In this document: one piece after another, positions 1 through 8,448 of the stretch
Numbering within the stretch: position 1 is the stretch's first letter
How the letters are laid out: every line of letters begins with the position of its first letter
NCBI GenBank assembly: GCA_023382715.1
Contig: JAHDWP010000007.1
Coordinates: forward strand, 1 to 64,000
Length of the DNA: 64,000 bases
Reading direction: 5' to 3'
Origin: Anaerolineae bacterium
Lineage (GTDB): Bacteria > Chloroflexota > Anaerolineae > Aggregatilineales > Aggregatilineaceae
Notes under the pieces: model-generated
The model's database searches: none
What the model saw: the letters and a program-made list of their open reading frames with translations, nothing else
Told to the model about the DNA's origin: nothing
Translations under genes and position numbers: made by a program

Positions 1-122
1 CAAACGAATGGTAGCTCACGCCTCCTTGTTTTTACAGAAGTATACGGACATTACCGACACGGCGCCATGGTGTACAATCGGGGCATCGCCTGAACGCTCA
101 GCAGTGGGGAGGTATAACCCGC

Positions 123-1772
123 GTGGAGATCGTGAATTCGCGCGCCGCCCGGTCGTTCGCGCTGCTCACCGTTGCCGCGCTGCTGGTGATCGCGCCGGCG
201 CTCGCCGCCTTCGCCCAGGGGGACGGCACGCCCTCGCCCCTTTCGCCGACGCCCACCTATCCCTTTCACGGCACGTATACTCCGCCCGCCGAGCCGCCGC
301 CGCTGCCCGTCCCGCCGCCGGTCGCGCCGCTGAATGTGGACGCTGACGCCGTCGAGACGATCCTGCTGCTGGGCAGCGATTCGCCGGACAGCTACTATCG
401 CCGCACCGACGTGATGATCCTCCTCGCCATCCACAGGGAAGCCGGGACGGTCGCCCTGTGGCATATCCCGCGCGACCTGTGGGTGTACATCCCCAATCAC
501 ACGATGGATCGCCTCAACACCGCCTATGCCTGGGGTGCGTCCAATGGCTATCCGGGCGGCGGCTTTGGGCTGCTGCGCGACCTCTTCCGCTACAACCTGG
601 GCATCGAGCTGGATCACTACGCGCGGGTCAATTTCACTGGCTTCCAGGCGATCATCGAGAGGCTGGGTGGGCTGGTGATCAGCGTGGACTGCGCCCTGAC
701 CGACTGGCGGCTCAAAGACCCGGCGCTCGATCCCGGCCTGGAGGAGAGTTGGGAGCAGTACACGCTGGGCGTTGGCCGTCACCGCCTCGACCCCTACATG
801 GCGCTGTGGTACGTGCGCAGCCGCCAGACAACGACCGAGCTTGACCGGGGCCGCCGCCAGATGGACGTGCTGCGCGCCATGTGGCAGCAGATGCAGCGCA
901 TGGGCCTGCTGGCGCAGATCGAGCAGTTGTGGCCGCTGGTCACCGGCTGGGTGGATACCGATCTCAGCCTGACCGATATGCTGGCCCTGGTGCCGCTGGC
1001 GACGACGCTCGATCCGGGGGCCATCGCGCGCTACAGCGGGAGCGCGGGCGTGCACTACGAGCGCGTCTACACGCCGGACAATGGGCGCGAGGTGTTCGTG
1101 CCGGTGCGCGATAACCTGCTGCCGATGCTGGAGGACTTCCTCACCCCGCCGACAGGCAACCGCCTGAGCCGCGCCCAGTTTAGCGTGGAGATCGCCGACG
1201 CTTCCTGGTACGCGGCGGGCTGGGAGCATGTGGCGGCCAATCGCCTGGCCTGGGAAGGCTACGCTGCCCACCCATTGGACGGCGTGGCCCCCGTGCAGCG
1301 CGAATTGACTGTCATCTTCGATTACACCGGCCTGAGCAAGGGCAGCCCGCTGGCCGACCTGCAGCGCCTGCTGCGCGTAGACCCCGCCCAGATCATCCGC
1401 CAGCCCGACCCGAACCGGGCGGTGGATTTCCGCGTGGAGATCGGCACCGAGTACCGCGCCTGCGTCTATGGCAGCGCCGAGGACTCCTTGGCGACTGTGG
1501 ACGCGGGCCTGGCCGGGATTCCGCCGGAAGTGCGCGAGGCGGCGAACTGCTGGCTGCGCTTCAGCGCCGAGGTCAATCTGCGCCAGGGGCCGGGCCTGGA
1601 CTACGCGCCCATTGACGTGGCCACGCCCAATGACTTCTTCCCCGTGACCGGGCGCAGCGCCGACCGCGCGTGGTGGCAGATCAGCGCGGACGATGCGCCG
1701 GCCTGGGTCTCTGCGGAGATCACGACGGCGCGCGCGGTCGGCGAGTGCGATGCCGTGCCGGTGGTGGAGTGA
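123..1772 (+). CDS. LCP (LytR-CpsA-Psr) family protein with C-terminal SH3-like domain
   Basis: Members of this family attach undecaprenyl-linked polymers to peptidoglycan outside the membrane. The GTG start is chosen because GGGGAGG lies about ten bases upstream. A hydrophobic N-terminal anchor or signal covers residues 11-32, followed by a Pro/Thr linker to about residue 75. The LCP domain spans roughly 76-300 and shows the expected RRTD (93-96) and IPRD (115-118) motifs, whose Arg and Asp residues bind the polyprenyl pyrophosphate substrate in known members. The last 90 residues contain an SH3-like motif (NLRQGPGLDYAPI) of the type that binds cell wall. At 549 residues it is longer than a plain LCP protein because of the C-terminal extension. 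The gene stands alone. The family call is firm; the polymer it transfers is unknown. Confidence 0.87.
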   Translation: MEIVNSRAARSFALLTVAALLVIAPALAAFAQGDGTPSPLSPTPTYPFHGTYTPPAEPPPLPVPPPVAPLNVDADAVETILLLGSDSPDSYYRRTDVMILLAIHREAGTVALWHIPRDLWVYIPNHTMDRLNTAYAWGASNGYPGGGFGLLRDLFRYNLGIELDHYARVNFTGFQAIIERLGGLVISVDCALTDWRLKDPALDPGLEESWEQYTLGVGRHRLDPYMALWYVRSRQTTTELDRGRRQMDVLRAMWQQMQRMGLLAQIEQLWPLVTGWVDTDLSLTDMLALVPLATTLDPGAIARYSGSAGVHYERVYTPDNGREVFVPVRDNLLPMLEDFLTPPTGNRLSRAQFSVEIADASWYAAGWEHVAANRLAWEGYAAHPLDGVAPVQRELTVIFDYTGLSKGSPLADLQRLLRVDPAQIIRQPDPNRAVDFRVEIGTEYRACVYGSAEDSLATVDAGLAGIPPEVREAANCWLRFSAEVNLRQGPGLDYAPIDVATPNDFFPVTGRSADRAWWQISADDAPAWVSAEITTARAVGECDAVPVVE

Positions 1773-1924
1773 TGGTGGTTGGTGGTTGGTGGTTGGTGAT
1801 CAGTTGTCAGTTGTCGGTGATCAGTGGAGGGGGGACGCAAGCTGCTCACTCCTTCCCCTGGCCTTGCTGGGGGATGGGGGCCTTCGACCACTGCCTGACA
1901 GCTCGTTCGTGGACTCTGGCGGGC

Positions 1925-2119
1925 GGGTGCGCGCAAAGGTTGTCAGCGACTCGCCGGGTGCAGAGCAGTGACCTCACCCCCAGCCGCGCTGCGCTTGGCT
2001 TACCCCCTCTCCGACGCGGAGAGGGGGGCGGCGAGGCGCGTCAGCGCCGAGCGGGGGTGAGGTAAGCCAGGGCGCAGCAGAGCAGCGCCCCTGCCGCCTG
2101 ACAGATTTTGCACGCACCC
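1925..2119. mobile_element. MITE-like element, copy 1 (with internal hairpin module)
   Basis: The left end GGGTGCGCGCAAAGG and right end TTTTGCACGCACCC are inverted relatives of the termini seen in other copies in this window. The interior holds a long palindrome (1971-2063) that repeats elsewhere. The flanks 1917-1924 and 2121-2128 agree at six of eight positions, which may be a worn target duplication. It codes for no protein. Confidence 0.6.
1971..2063. repeat. Hairpin repeat (ACCTCACCCCC...GGGGGTGAGGT), copy 1
   Basis: The outer arms ACCTCACCCCC and GGGGGTGAGGT pair, as do inner blocks around CCCTCTCC/GGAGAGGG. Similar modules occur at 14946-15040, 15889-15985, 33985-34035 (short) and 51359-51450. 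Here the module sits inside the MITE-like element. Confidence 0.65.
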
Positions 2120-2134
2120 CTGGCGGTGGGCGCG

Positions 2135-2163
2135 TTGAATGCCGCCCGCTCCTATGCTATAAT
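2135..2163 (+). promoter_or_regulatory. Sigma-70 type promoter upstream of the glycine riboswitch
   Basis: TTGAAT (2135-2140) and TATAAT (2158-2163) are separated by exactly 17 bases, close to the consensus. Transcription from about 2170 would read through the riboswitch at 2351. The promoter starts just after the MITE-like element ends. Confidence 0.65.
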
Positions 2164-2350
2164 CCCGCGCACTGTGTCGCAGCGCCTTCGAAGCGAGAAG
2201 GTCAGGTGCTTCTGGCAGCGGCTTGTTCGTATGCGCCACGACAAGAGCGATGACACGCCGATCAGGGTGCTGACCTCGGAGGTGCGCCGGGCGCTCTTCG
2301 CCTGGCTGGACGTTGCAGACGATACCTGAACCGTAACCACCACACATCCG

Positions 2351-2548
2351 CCGCCGGGGAGAGCGCCGCGTCCAGCCGGACACAGCGGCCACCGAAGGGG
2401 CAAGCGAGACCAGCCTGGACTGGGGCCTCTCGCGAAACTCTCAGGTTGACGTACCCGGCGGGCGGCGTATCCCTCTGGAAAGCGTTTCGCGCGCCGACGG
2501 GGCAATCTCACCGCACGGTGGGAGAATCTCTCAGGCCAATGACAGAGG
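2351..2548 (+). promoter_or_regulatory. Tandem glycine riboswitch
   Basis: Two aptamers lie in series, the usual glycine riboswitch architecture. The first runs from GGGGAGAG (about 2357) through CACCGAAGGGGCAA to AACTCTCAGG (about 2445). The second starts near 2467 and contains GCCGACGGGGCAA and AATCTCTCAGGCCAATGACA. These conserved blocks are diagnostic. The class normally switches on glycine cleavage genes when glycine is plentiful. The first genes downstream are instead an AAA ATPase and a TOPRIM-like gene, and gcvH begins about 2 kb later. Confidence 0.9.
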
Positions 2549-2580
2549 CAGCCAGCCAGCGGTGCTGTTTGCCTCTTTGC
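2544..2580 (+). terminator. Possible riboswitch expression platform / intrinsic terminator
   Basis: AGAGGCA (2544-2550) can pair with TGCCTCT (2570-2576), followed by a weak U-rich stretch (TTTGCTTTG). Its first arm overlaps the end of the second aptamer, so glycine binding could compete with the hairpin. The U tract is interrupted, so termination strength is uncertain. Confidence 0.45.
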
Positions 2581-2633
2581 TTTGTGATAAACTGGGTTGC
2601 AGGACAGATCGGTTGGAACAGAGTGTCAGGTAG

Positions 2634-3902
2634 ATGGGCATGTTAAACAGGGTCGAGGCGCTGAACTACCGGGCATTGCGCTACATCAGCCAGACGCTCC
2701 GGCCCTTCCAGGTTCTGGTTGGCCCCAACGCGAGCGGAAAATCAACCTTCCTGGACGTCATTGCGTTCGTTGCGGATCTGATCAACAAGCCCACTCTCGC
2801 CGACGCAGTCTATGAGCGCGCCAGCGACATCCGCGATCTGACCTGGAATCGTGAATCCGAATGGTTTGAACTCGCCGTAGAAGCAGATGTTCCGCCAGCA
2901 GTCTTGTTACGTCCTCAGCCCACTCAATATCGCCGGTTGCGCTATGAAGTGCGGATCGGTGTCCAGGAAGAGAGTTCTGAACTGGCGATATTGGCGGAAA
3001 CTCTGTGGCTTGTCTCGCCCGAGTCTGGAGCTCAGGCCAATCACGTTCAACCTCGCCAGTTTCCCTGCGGGCCTTCTGTGCCGCCGCATATCACAGTGGA
3101 GCAGCGCACACCTGCCGGCTGGCGCAAGATCGTCAACAAGATCGAGGGTAGCGGTAACGACTATTTCCGGGCAGAAACCACAGAGTGGAACAACCAGTTC
3201 CGGCTAGGTCCGCGACGCTCCGCGCTGGCTAATCTGCCGGAAGATGAGAGCCGGTTCCCGGCGGCAACCTGGTTCAAGAGATATATTTCCGAGGGCGTGC
3301 AACGCATTGCGCTCAATAGCGAGGCGATGCGCCGTCCCAGCCCGCCGCAAAGCCCGCGCTCGTTTCTGCCCGATGGCTCCAATCTGCCCTGGGTCATTGA
3401 CGATCTGAAGCAAAGACATCCAGAACGCCTATCTTTGTGGGTGGAGCACCTGCGCACTGCCTTGCCGGATGTGTGTGGCATTGACACGGTAGAGCGCCCT
3501 GAAGACCGGCACCGTTATCTGGTGCTGGAATACGAGGCGGGGCTGCGCGTCCCTTCCTGGCTTGTCTCCGACGGCACCCTGCGCATGATGGCGCTCACTA
3601 TCCTGGCCTACTTACCTGGTGTCCAGGGTATCTATTTGATCGAAGAGCCAGAGAACGGCATTCACCCGCGCGCTATCGAGGCGGTTTTTCAGTCGCTCAG
3701 TTCGGTCTACGGCGCGCAGGTTCTGCTGGCCACCCACTCGCCTGTCATCCTGAGTCTGACTGAGCCTGAGCAGTTGCTGTGCTTTGCTCGTACTCCTGCT
3801 GGTGAAACAGACGTAATTCCTGGAGATGAGTATCCGCGCCTGGCGGACTGGCGTGGGGAAGTGAGTTTGTCAACACTGTACGCGGGCGGGGTTTTGGGGT
3901 GA
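2634..3902 (+). CDS. AAA ATPase of the RecF/OLD-like ABC-ATPase group
   Basis: This 422-residue protein resembles RecF/SMC/OLD-type ATPases that couple ATP hydrolysis to DNA or nuclease partners. Walker A is GPNASGKST (30-38). Walker B lies near 333-345 (LIEEPENGIHP), and an ATHSP motif follows near 365, typical of AAA_15/AAA_21 proteins. It starts about 85 bases after the glycine riboswitch; ATGs at 2634 and 2640 are both possible, the latter better spaced from AGG. The stop overlaps the GTG start of the next gene (GTGA), so the two are translationally coupled. Such ATPase plus TOPRIM-like pairs are common in anti-phage systems, but that role is inference. Confidence 0.75.
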   Translation: MGMLNRVEALNYRALRYISQTLRPFQVLVGPNASGKSTFLDVIAFVADLINKPTLADAVYERASDIRDLTWNRESEWFELAVEADVPPAVLLRPQPTQYRRLRYEVRIGVQEESSELAILAETLWLVSPESGAQANHVQPRQFPCGPSVPPHITVEQRTPAGWRKIVNKIEGSGNDYFRAETTEWNNQFRLGPRRSALANLPEDESRFPAATWFKRYISEGVQRIALNSEAMRRPSPPQSPRSFLPDGSNLPWVIDDLKQRHPERLSLWVEHLRTALPDVCGIDTVERPEDRHRYLVLEYEAGLRVPSWLVSDGTLRMMALTILAYLPGVQGIYLIEEPENGIHPRAIEAVFQSLSSVYGAQVLLATHSPVILSLTEPEQLLCFARTPAGETDVIPGDEYPRLADWRGEVSLSTLYAGGVLG

Positions 3903-4522
3903 TGGACGCGGTTACCGACTTGATTGCACTGGTCGCCGATAGCAATATGGAAAACGCCCTTCGTGGCCTACTGAGCAGGCATCAGGCTTTGGGAATACGG
4001 CCCATCACCTATGACGTATTTTGGCATGATAAACGCGATCCCGGTTGTTGGACGGATGCGCACAATGATCTCAGGCCCTATACCAGACAGTATCGTTATG
4101 CGCTGGTGATGTTCGATCACGAAGGCTCAGGGCAGGAACCGCGAAGGGCCGCAGACCTGCAAGGGGAGCTTGAATCTCGGCTGGAAGCTAATGGGTGGCC
4201 TGGAGGCCGGGCCAGAGTGATTGTGCTCGAACCTGAGTTGGAGATCTGGGTATGGAGCGACTCGCCCCAGGTTGATTCGTGTTTGGGATGGCAAACACGC
4301 CAGCCCGACCTGCGCACCTGGCTGCGCCAGAGGAACCTGCTTGCTCCTGACGCCTTCAAGCCTGCCGACCCTAAGAAGACTCTGGAAGTCGCCCTTCGTG
4401 AAGTGAAAACCCCGCGCTCATCAGCTATCTACAGGCAACTTGCTGAACAGGTATCGTTTCGCGGTTGCGTTGATCCCTGTTTCAACCGTTTTCGCACCAT
4501 TCTGACTGAATGGTTCTCCTAA
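3899..4522 (+). CDS. TOPRIM-like (DUF4276/RloB-like) protein, partner of AAA ATPase
   Basis: The 207-residue protein overlaps the upstream ATPase gene by four bases. I do not recognise an exact family. Its acidic motifs fit TOPRIM-like nuclease folds such as DUF4276 and RloB: LVADSNME (11-18), a hydrophobic strand ending MFDHEG (71-76) and LEPELEIWVW (110-119). In those families the acidic residues bind metal, and E-x-E-x-E followed by W is typical. The pairing suggests a complex with the ATPase, perhaps a nuclease effector. It may be related to the small protein that accompanies an AAA ATPase in methylation-associated defence loci, but I could not test this. The pair separates the glycine riboswitch from gcvH. 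Confidence 0.5.
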   Translation: MMDAVTDLIALVADSNMENALRGLLSRHQALGIRPITYDVFWHDKRDPGCWTDAHNDLRPYTRQYRYALVMFDHEGSGQEPRRAADLQGELESRLEANGWPGGRARVIVLEPELEIWVWSDSPQVDSCLGWQTRQPDLRTWLRQRNLLAPDAFKPADPKKTLEVALREVKTPRSSAIYRQLAEQVSFRGCVDPCFNRFRTILTEWFS

Positions 4523-4587
4523 ACCAGACGTCAAGTTAACGGTGATCTGCCACTATCTCTATAGAGACCGAAAGGACACAGTGTATC

Positions 4588-4992
4588 ATGGCCGACTGGA
4601 AAATCCCCGAAGATACGAAGTACACCGAGAACGATGAATGGATCCGCGTGGAAGGCGATACCGCCCGGATCGGGCTGACCGACTATGCCCAGGGCCAGCT
4701 TTCCGACATCGTCTTCGTTGACCTGAGCGAAGTCGAGGTCGGCAGCGCCGTCACCAAGGGCGAGGCGTTCGCCACCGTGGAGAGCGTCAAGGCTGCCTCG
4801 GACGTGTACGCGCCGGCCAGCGGCGAGGTTGTCGCCGTCAATGAGGCGCTCGAAGATTCGCCGGAAGTGGTCAACAGCGATCCCTACGGCGCCGGCTGGA
4901 TGATCGAGATCAAGCTGAGCAACCCCGCCGACCTGAAAGATCTGCTGGACGCCGCCGCCTACACCAAACACTGCGCCGGGCGCGACGCCTAG
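4588..4992 (+). CDS. gcvH: Glycine cleavage system H protein
   Basis: GcvH carries the aminomethyl group on a lipoyl arm between the P, T and L proteins of the glycine cleavage complex. The 134-residue length is normal. The lipoylation motif ESVKAASD is present with the acceptor at Lys68, and the GLTDYAQGQLSDIVFVDLP-type core is conserved (residues 29-46). The start is supported by GAAAGGA upstream. It leads a gcvH-gcvPA-gcvPB series on the same strand. gcvT is not in the window. Confidence 0.95.
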   Translation: MADWKIPEDTKYTENDEWIRVEGDTARIGLTDYAQGQLSDIVFVDLSEVEVGSAVTKGEAFATVESVKAASDVYAPASGEVVAVNEALEDSPEVVNSDPYGAGWMIEIKLSNPADLKDLLDAAAYTKHCAGRDA

Positions 4993-5065
4993 CGGCTCGC
5001 CGCTGATGCGACTCTGGGGGGCACGCCTGTGCCCCCTTAAGACATCCTGATCAGGAGTTCATTCT

Positions 5066-6436
5066 ATGACCTACATTCCCCACACCGACGCCGACCGCGC
5101 GGCGATGCTGGCTGCCATCGGCGTCGAGTCGCTCGATGACCTGTTCGACGCGGTGCCTGCCGAGTTCCGCTTCCCCGCGCTGGGCCTGCCCGATCCGCTC
5201 AGCGAGATGGAAGTGGCCTGGGAAGCTGGCGGGCTGGCTCGCGCCAACGCCGCCGCCAACGACTACGCCATCTTCCTGGGCGCGGGTGCGTACCATCACT
5301 TCGTGCCCAGCGTAGTGGATCACATCCTGCGGCGCGGCGAGTTCTTCACCGCCTACACGCCCTACCAGCCAGAGCTGAGCCAGGGCACGCTACAGGCCAT
5401 CTTCGAATACCAGAGCATGATGTGTATGCTCACCGGCATGGATGCGGCCAACGCCAGCCACTACGACGGCGCGACTTCGCTGGCCGAAGCGGTGACCATG
5501 GTCAGCGCGCACTTTCGCGGCAAGCGCAGCAAAGTCATCCTCAGCCCCGGCGTGCACCCGCAATACCGGGCCGTCGTCCGCACCTATCACCAGGGCAGCG
5601 GCCTGAAATTCGTCGGCGACAAGGGGGGCCGCGCCACGCTGCCCGACCTGGTGGACATGCTGGACAAAGACACGGCCATGCTCGTCGTCCAGTATCCGAA
5701 CTTCTTCGGGCAGATCGAGGACTTCAGCGGCCTGGCCGACGCGGTGCACGCGGCTGGCGCGCTGCTGTGCATTGTGACCGACCCACTCGCCCTGGGCCTG
5801 CTCAAGCCGCCGGGCGCGCTGGGCGCGGATATTGTCGTCGGCGAGGGGCAGCCCTTGGGCATTCCGCTCAGCTTCGGCGGGCCGTACCTGGGCTTCTTCG
5901 CCACGCGCACCGAGTACGTACGCAAGATCGCCGGGCGCATCGTCGGTGAGACGGTGGACGGCGATGGACGGCGCGCCTACGTGATGACCCTGCGCCCGCG
6001 CGAGCAGGACATCCGCCGCGAAAAGGCGACCAGCAACATCTGCACCAACCAGGGGCTGATGGCCCTGGCTGCCTGTGTCTACATGAGCGTGATGGGCAAG
6101 ACGGGGCTGCGCCGCGCCGCCGAGCTGTGCTATCACAAGGCGCACTACGCCGCGCAGCAGATTGATGCCCTGGACGGCTACAGCGTGGACATGAGCAAGC
6201 CGTTCTTCAAGGAATTCGTCGTCACCTGTCCCAAGCCGGTGGAAGAGATCAACCATATTCTGCTGGAGCACTGGGGTATCATCGGCGGCTATGACCTGTC
6301 GCAGGATGATGAGACGCGCCGCAACCAGATGCTGATCGCCGTCACCGAGATGAACTCGCGCGACGAGATTGACACGCTGGTCGAGGCGCTCAAAGAGGCC
6401 AGGAAGCCGCACCTTCACCTGTCGCACGAGCATTGA
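5066..6436 (+). CDS. gcvPA: Glycine dehydrogenase (decarboxylating) subunit 1
   Basis: This is the N-terminal half of P protein, which decarboxylates glycine with pyridoxal phosphate and passes the aminomethyl group to GcvH. The 456-residue length matches the alpha subunit of the two-subunit form found in many bacteria and archaea. The start MTYIPHTDADRAAML and segments such as YTPYQPELSQGTLQ and MVSAHFRG are typical of the family. The start has AGGAG (5053-5057) at good spacing. The active-site Lys lies in subunit 2, encoded 190 bases downstream. Confidence 0.95.
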   Translation: MTYIPHTDADRAAMLAAIGVESLDDLFDAVPAEFRFPALGLPDPLSEMEVAWEAGGLARANAAANDYAIFLGAGAYHHFVPSVVDHILRRGEFFTAYTPYQPELSQGTLQAIFEYQSMMCMLTGMDAANASHYDGATSLAEAVTMVSAHFRGKRSKVILSPGVHPQYRAVVRTYHQGSGLKFVGDKGGRATLPDLVDMLDKDTAMLVVQYPNFFGQIEDFSGLADAVHAAGALLCIVTDPLALGLLKPPGALGADIVVGEGQPLGIPLSFGGPYLGFFATRTEYVRKIAGRIVGETVDGDGRRAYVMTLRPREQDIRREKATSNICTNQGLMALAACVYMSVMGKTGLRRAAELCYHKAHYAAQQIDALDGYSVDMSKPFFKEFVVTCPKPVEEINHILLEHWGIIGGYDLSQDDETRRNQMLIAVTEMNSRDEIDTLVEALKEARKPHLHLSHEH

Positions 6437-6627
6437 GCTTTCAGCCGCGAGCTGGGCGCAGACCATCTGCGGCTGATCGCTGGCAACTGAGGGCTGATCG
6501 CTCCAGGTAGCGGCTCCCGGTTTTCAGTCAACTGCCGGGCGTAGGCTATCTGCCGCTGATCGCTGACAACTGATGGCTGATCGCTGACAACTGATCACTG
6601 ACGACTGATCACTACAAGGGATACACG
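6437..6627. repeat. Imperfect CTGATCGCTGACAA-type repeat tract between gcvPA and gcvPB
   Basis: The spacer consists largely of degenerate units built from GCTGATCGCTGACAACTGA and related TGATCACTGA words. Similar tracts occur near 1785-1830, 27620-27650, 28425-28455, 32570-32605, 46685-46850 and 58505-58540, usually between genes. I see no gene in this spacer. Confidence 0.6.
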
Positions 6628-8136
6628 ATGACCGAACTCATTCTGCAAAAGAACGGCGCTCCCCAACCGCTGGAGCCGCTGATTTACGATCTTGGCTCGC
6701 CGGGCCGGGTGGGTATTACCCTGCCCGCGCCCGATGTGCCGCTCGCCGACCTGCCCGCCGACCTGCTGCGCGACTCGCTCGACCTGCCGGAAGTGAGCGA
6801 GCTGGATGTCGTGCGCCACTTCACGCGGCTGAGCCAGCTCAATCATGGCATTGATATCGGCTTCTATCCGCTTGGCTCGTGCACCATGAAGTACAATCCG
6901 CGCCTCAACGAAGACATGGCCCGGCTACCGGGCTTCGCTGTCGCCCACCCGCTGCAAGACCCGACGACGGTGCAGGGCGCGCTGGCGCTGATGTACCAGC
7001 TTCAGGAATGGCTGGCCGAGATCAGCGGCATGACCGGGGCCAGCCTGCAACCCGCCGCCGGCGCGCAGGGCGAGTTCGCCGGCATCCTGATGATCCGCGC
7101 CTATCATCTGGCCAACGGCGAGCCGCAGCGCACCAAGATCATCGTGCCGGACAGCGCGCACGGCACCAACCCGGCCACGACGGCGATGGCTGGCCTGCAG
7201 GTCGTCGAGATCCCCTCCGACGCCAACGGCGACGTGGACCTGGACAAGCTGCGCGCGGTCTGCGGCGACGACGTGGCGGGCATGATGATCACCGTGCCCA
7301 ACACGCTCGGCGTCTTCGAGGCGAACATCAAGGAGATCGTGGACATCGTTCACGGCTGCGGCGGCCTGGTGTACATGGACGGGGCCAACATGAACGCTAT
7401 GCTCGGCATCGCCAAGCCGGGCGAGATGGGCTTCGACGTGATGCACTACAACCTGCACAAGACCTTCAGCACGCCGCACGGCGGCGGCGGCCCCGGCAGC
7501 GGCCCGGTCGCCGTCAACGAGAAGCTGCTGCCCTTCCTGCCCGGCCCCATCGTGGACATCATCGAAGAGGGCGACGACGAGACGCCGCCGCTCTATGGCT
7601 TCGTCATGCCAGAGCAAAGCATCGGGCGGGTCAAGGCGTTCTGGGGCAACTTCGGGATGCTGGTGCGCGCCTTTTCCTATATCGCCCTGCACGGGGCGCA
7701 GGGGCTGCGCGCCGTCACCGACCACGCGGTGCTCAACGCCAACTACGTCCGCGTCGCCCTTAAGGGCGTCTATCCCATGCCCTTCGACCGCATCTGCGGG
7801 CACGAGTTCGTCTGCATGGGCCACTTCGACGAGGCCGAGGGCATCCACGCGCTGGACATCTCCAAGCGCCTGATGGACTACGGCATCCACCCGCCGACCA
7901 ACTACTTCCCGCTGATCGTGCCCGAAGCGCTGCTGATCGAGCCGACCGAGACGGAGTCGAAGGAAGCGTGCGACCACTTCATCAGCGTGATGAAGAAGAT
8001 CGCCACAGAAGCGGTCGAGTCGCCGGAATTGCTGCACGAAGCGCCGCACAACGCGCCGGTCAAGCGCGTGGACGATGTGCTGGCGGCCAAGCAGTTGGTG
8101 CTGTGCTGCCGCGTCCTGCCGGAAGGCGAGGGGTAG
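6628..8136 (+). CDS. gcvPB: Glycine dehydrogenase (decarboxylating) subunit 2
   Basis: This is the C-terminal half of P protein and carries the pyridoxal phosphate Lys. The motif YNLHKTFSTPHGGGGPG includes Lys278, the expected Schiff-base residue. SCTMKYNPR and QPAAGAQGEF are also conserved. The 502-residue length is normal for subunit 2. It follows gcvPA on the same strand after a repeat-filled 190-base spacer, so the two should be made together. The ATG is preceded by a GA-rich stretch (ACAAGGGA). Confidence 0.95.
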   Translation: MTELILQKNGAPQPLEPLIYDLGSPGRVGITLPAPDVPLADLPADLLRDSLDLPEVSELDVVRHFTRLSQLNHGIDIGFYPLGSCTMKYNPRLNEDMARLPGFAVAHPLQDPTTVQGALALMYQLQEWLAEISGMTGASLQPAAGAQGEFAGILMIRAYHLANGEPQRTKIIVPDSAHGTNPATTAMAGLQVVEIPSDANGDVDLDKLRAVCGDDVAGMMITVPNTLGVFEANIKEIVDIVHGCGGLVYMDGANMNAMLGIAKPGEMGFDVMHYNLHKTFSTPHGGGGPGSGPVAVNEKLLPFLPGPIVDIIEEGDDETPPLYGFVMPEQSIGRVKAFWGNFGMLVRAFSYIALHGAQGLRAVTDHAVLNANYVRVALKGVYPMPFDRICGHEFVCMGHFDEAEGIHALDISKRLMDYGIHPPTNYFPLIVPEALLIEPTETESKEACDHFISVMKKIATEAVESPELLHEAPHNAPVKRVDDVLAAKQLVLCCRVLPEGEG

Positions 8137-8448
8137 GGCGCGCTGTTTGCATAAAACATCACCGCAGAGGCGCGAGCAGGGGGCTTCCGAAGTTTTCGAA
8201 AACTTCGGAAGTCCGGCCCGCCAGGTGCCCGCTGCGCGCATCTGTTCATCTCCCCCACCCCAAACCCCTCCCCCGCACGGAGGGAGGAGCTTAAGGTCTG
8301 CGCTCTGCTCCCTTCCCCCCTCGTGGGGGAAGGGCCGGGGATGGGGGGACGGCGGGACAGGCCTTTCAGTTTGGGCAACAAGGTGAACAGATACCGCTGC
8401 GCTTCTGCGGTGCTGCGATCGCCTGTCCTTCAATCAGGACGCCCGACC
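8137..8448. repeat. Gene-free stretch with palindrome and hairpin repeats
   Basis: This spacer contains a fragment of the CCGCAGAGRCGCAGAG repeat (about 8162), a perfect 28-base palindrome at 8184-8211 built on CTTCCGAAG, and a GGGGAAGGG/CCCTTCCCC hairpin repeat at about 8249-8352. The hairpin family recurs at 14724-14820, 24745-24845, 27706-27812, 28494-28592 and 29363-29470. No gene is seen. Confidence 0.6.

Noticed and set aside
51-1271. Long minus-strand open frame opposite the LCP gene
   Set aside because: It is the high-GC shadow of a clear LCP gene, rich in Arg, His and Ala, with no recognisable motif.
1880-2110. CRISPR-like repeats in intergenic regions
   Set aside because: Repeats are dispersed singly, differ in length and lack regular spacers; they are MITE and hairpin families.
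2108-2329. Possible 73-residue protein before the riboswitch
   Set aside because: It begins inside the MITE end upstream of the predicted transcription start. A shorter ATG at 2231 has no ribosome site. It more likely is untranslated leader.
5390-6466. Long minus-strand open frame opposite gcvPA
   Set aside because: It is a shadow frame; gcvPA on the other strand is certain.
6925-8433. 502-codon minus-strand frame opposite gcvPB
   Set aside because: It mirrors gcvPB, runs into a repeat region and resembles no protein.
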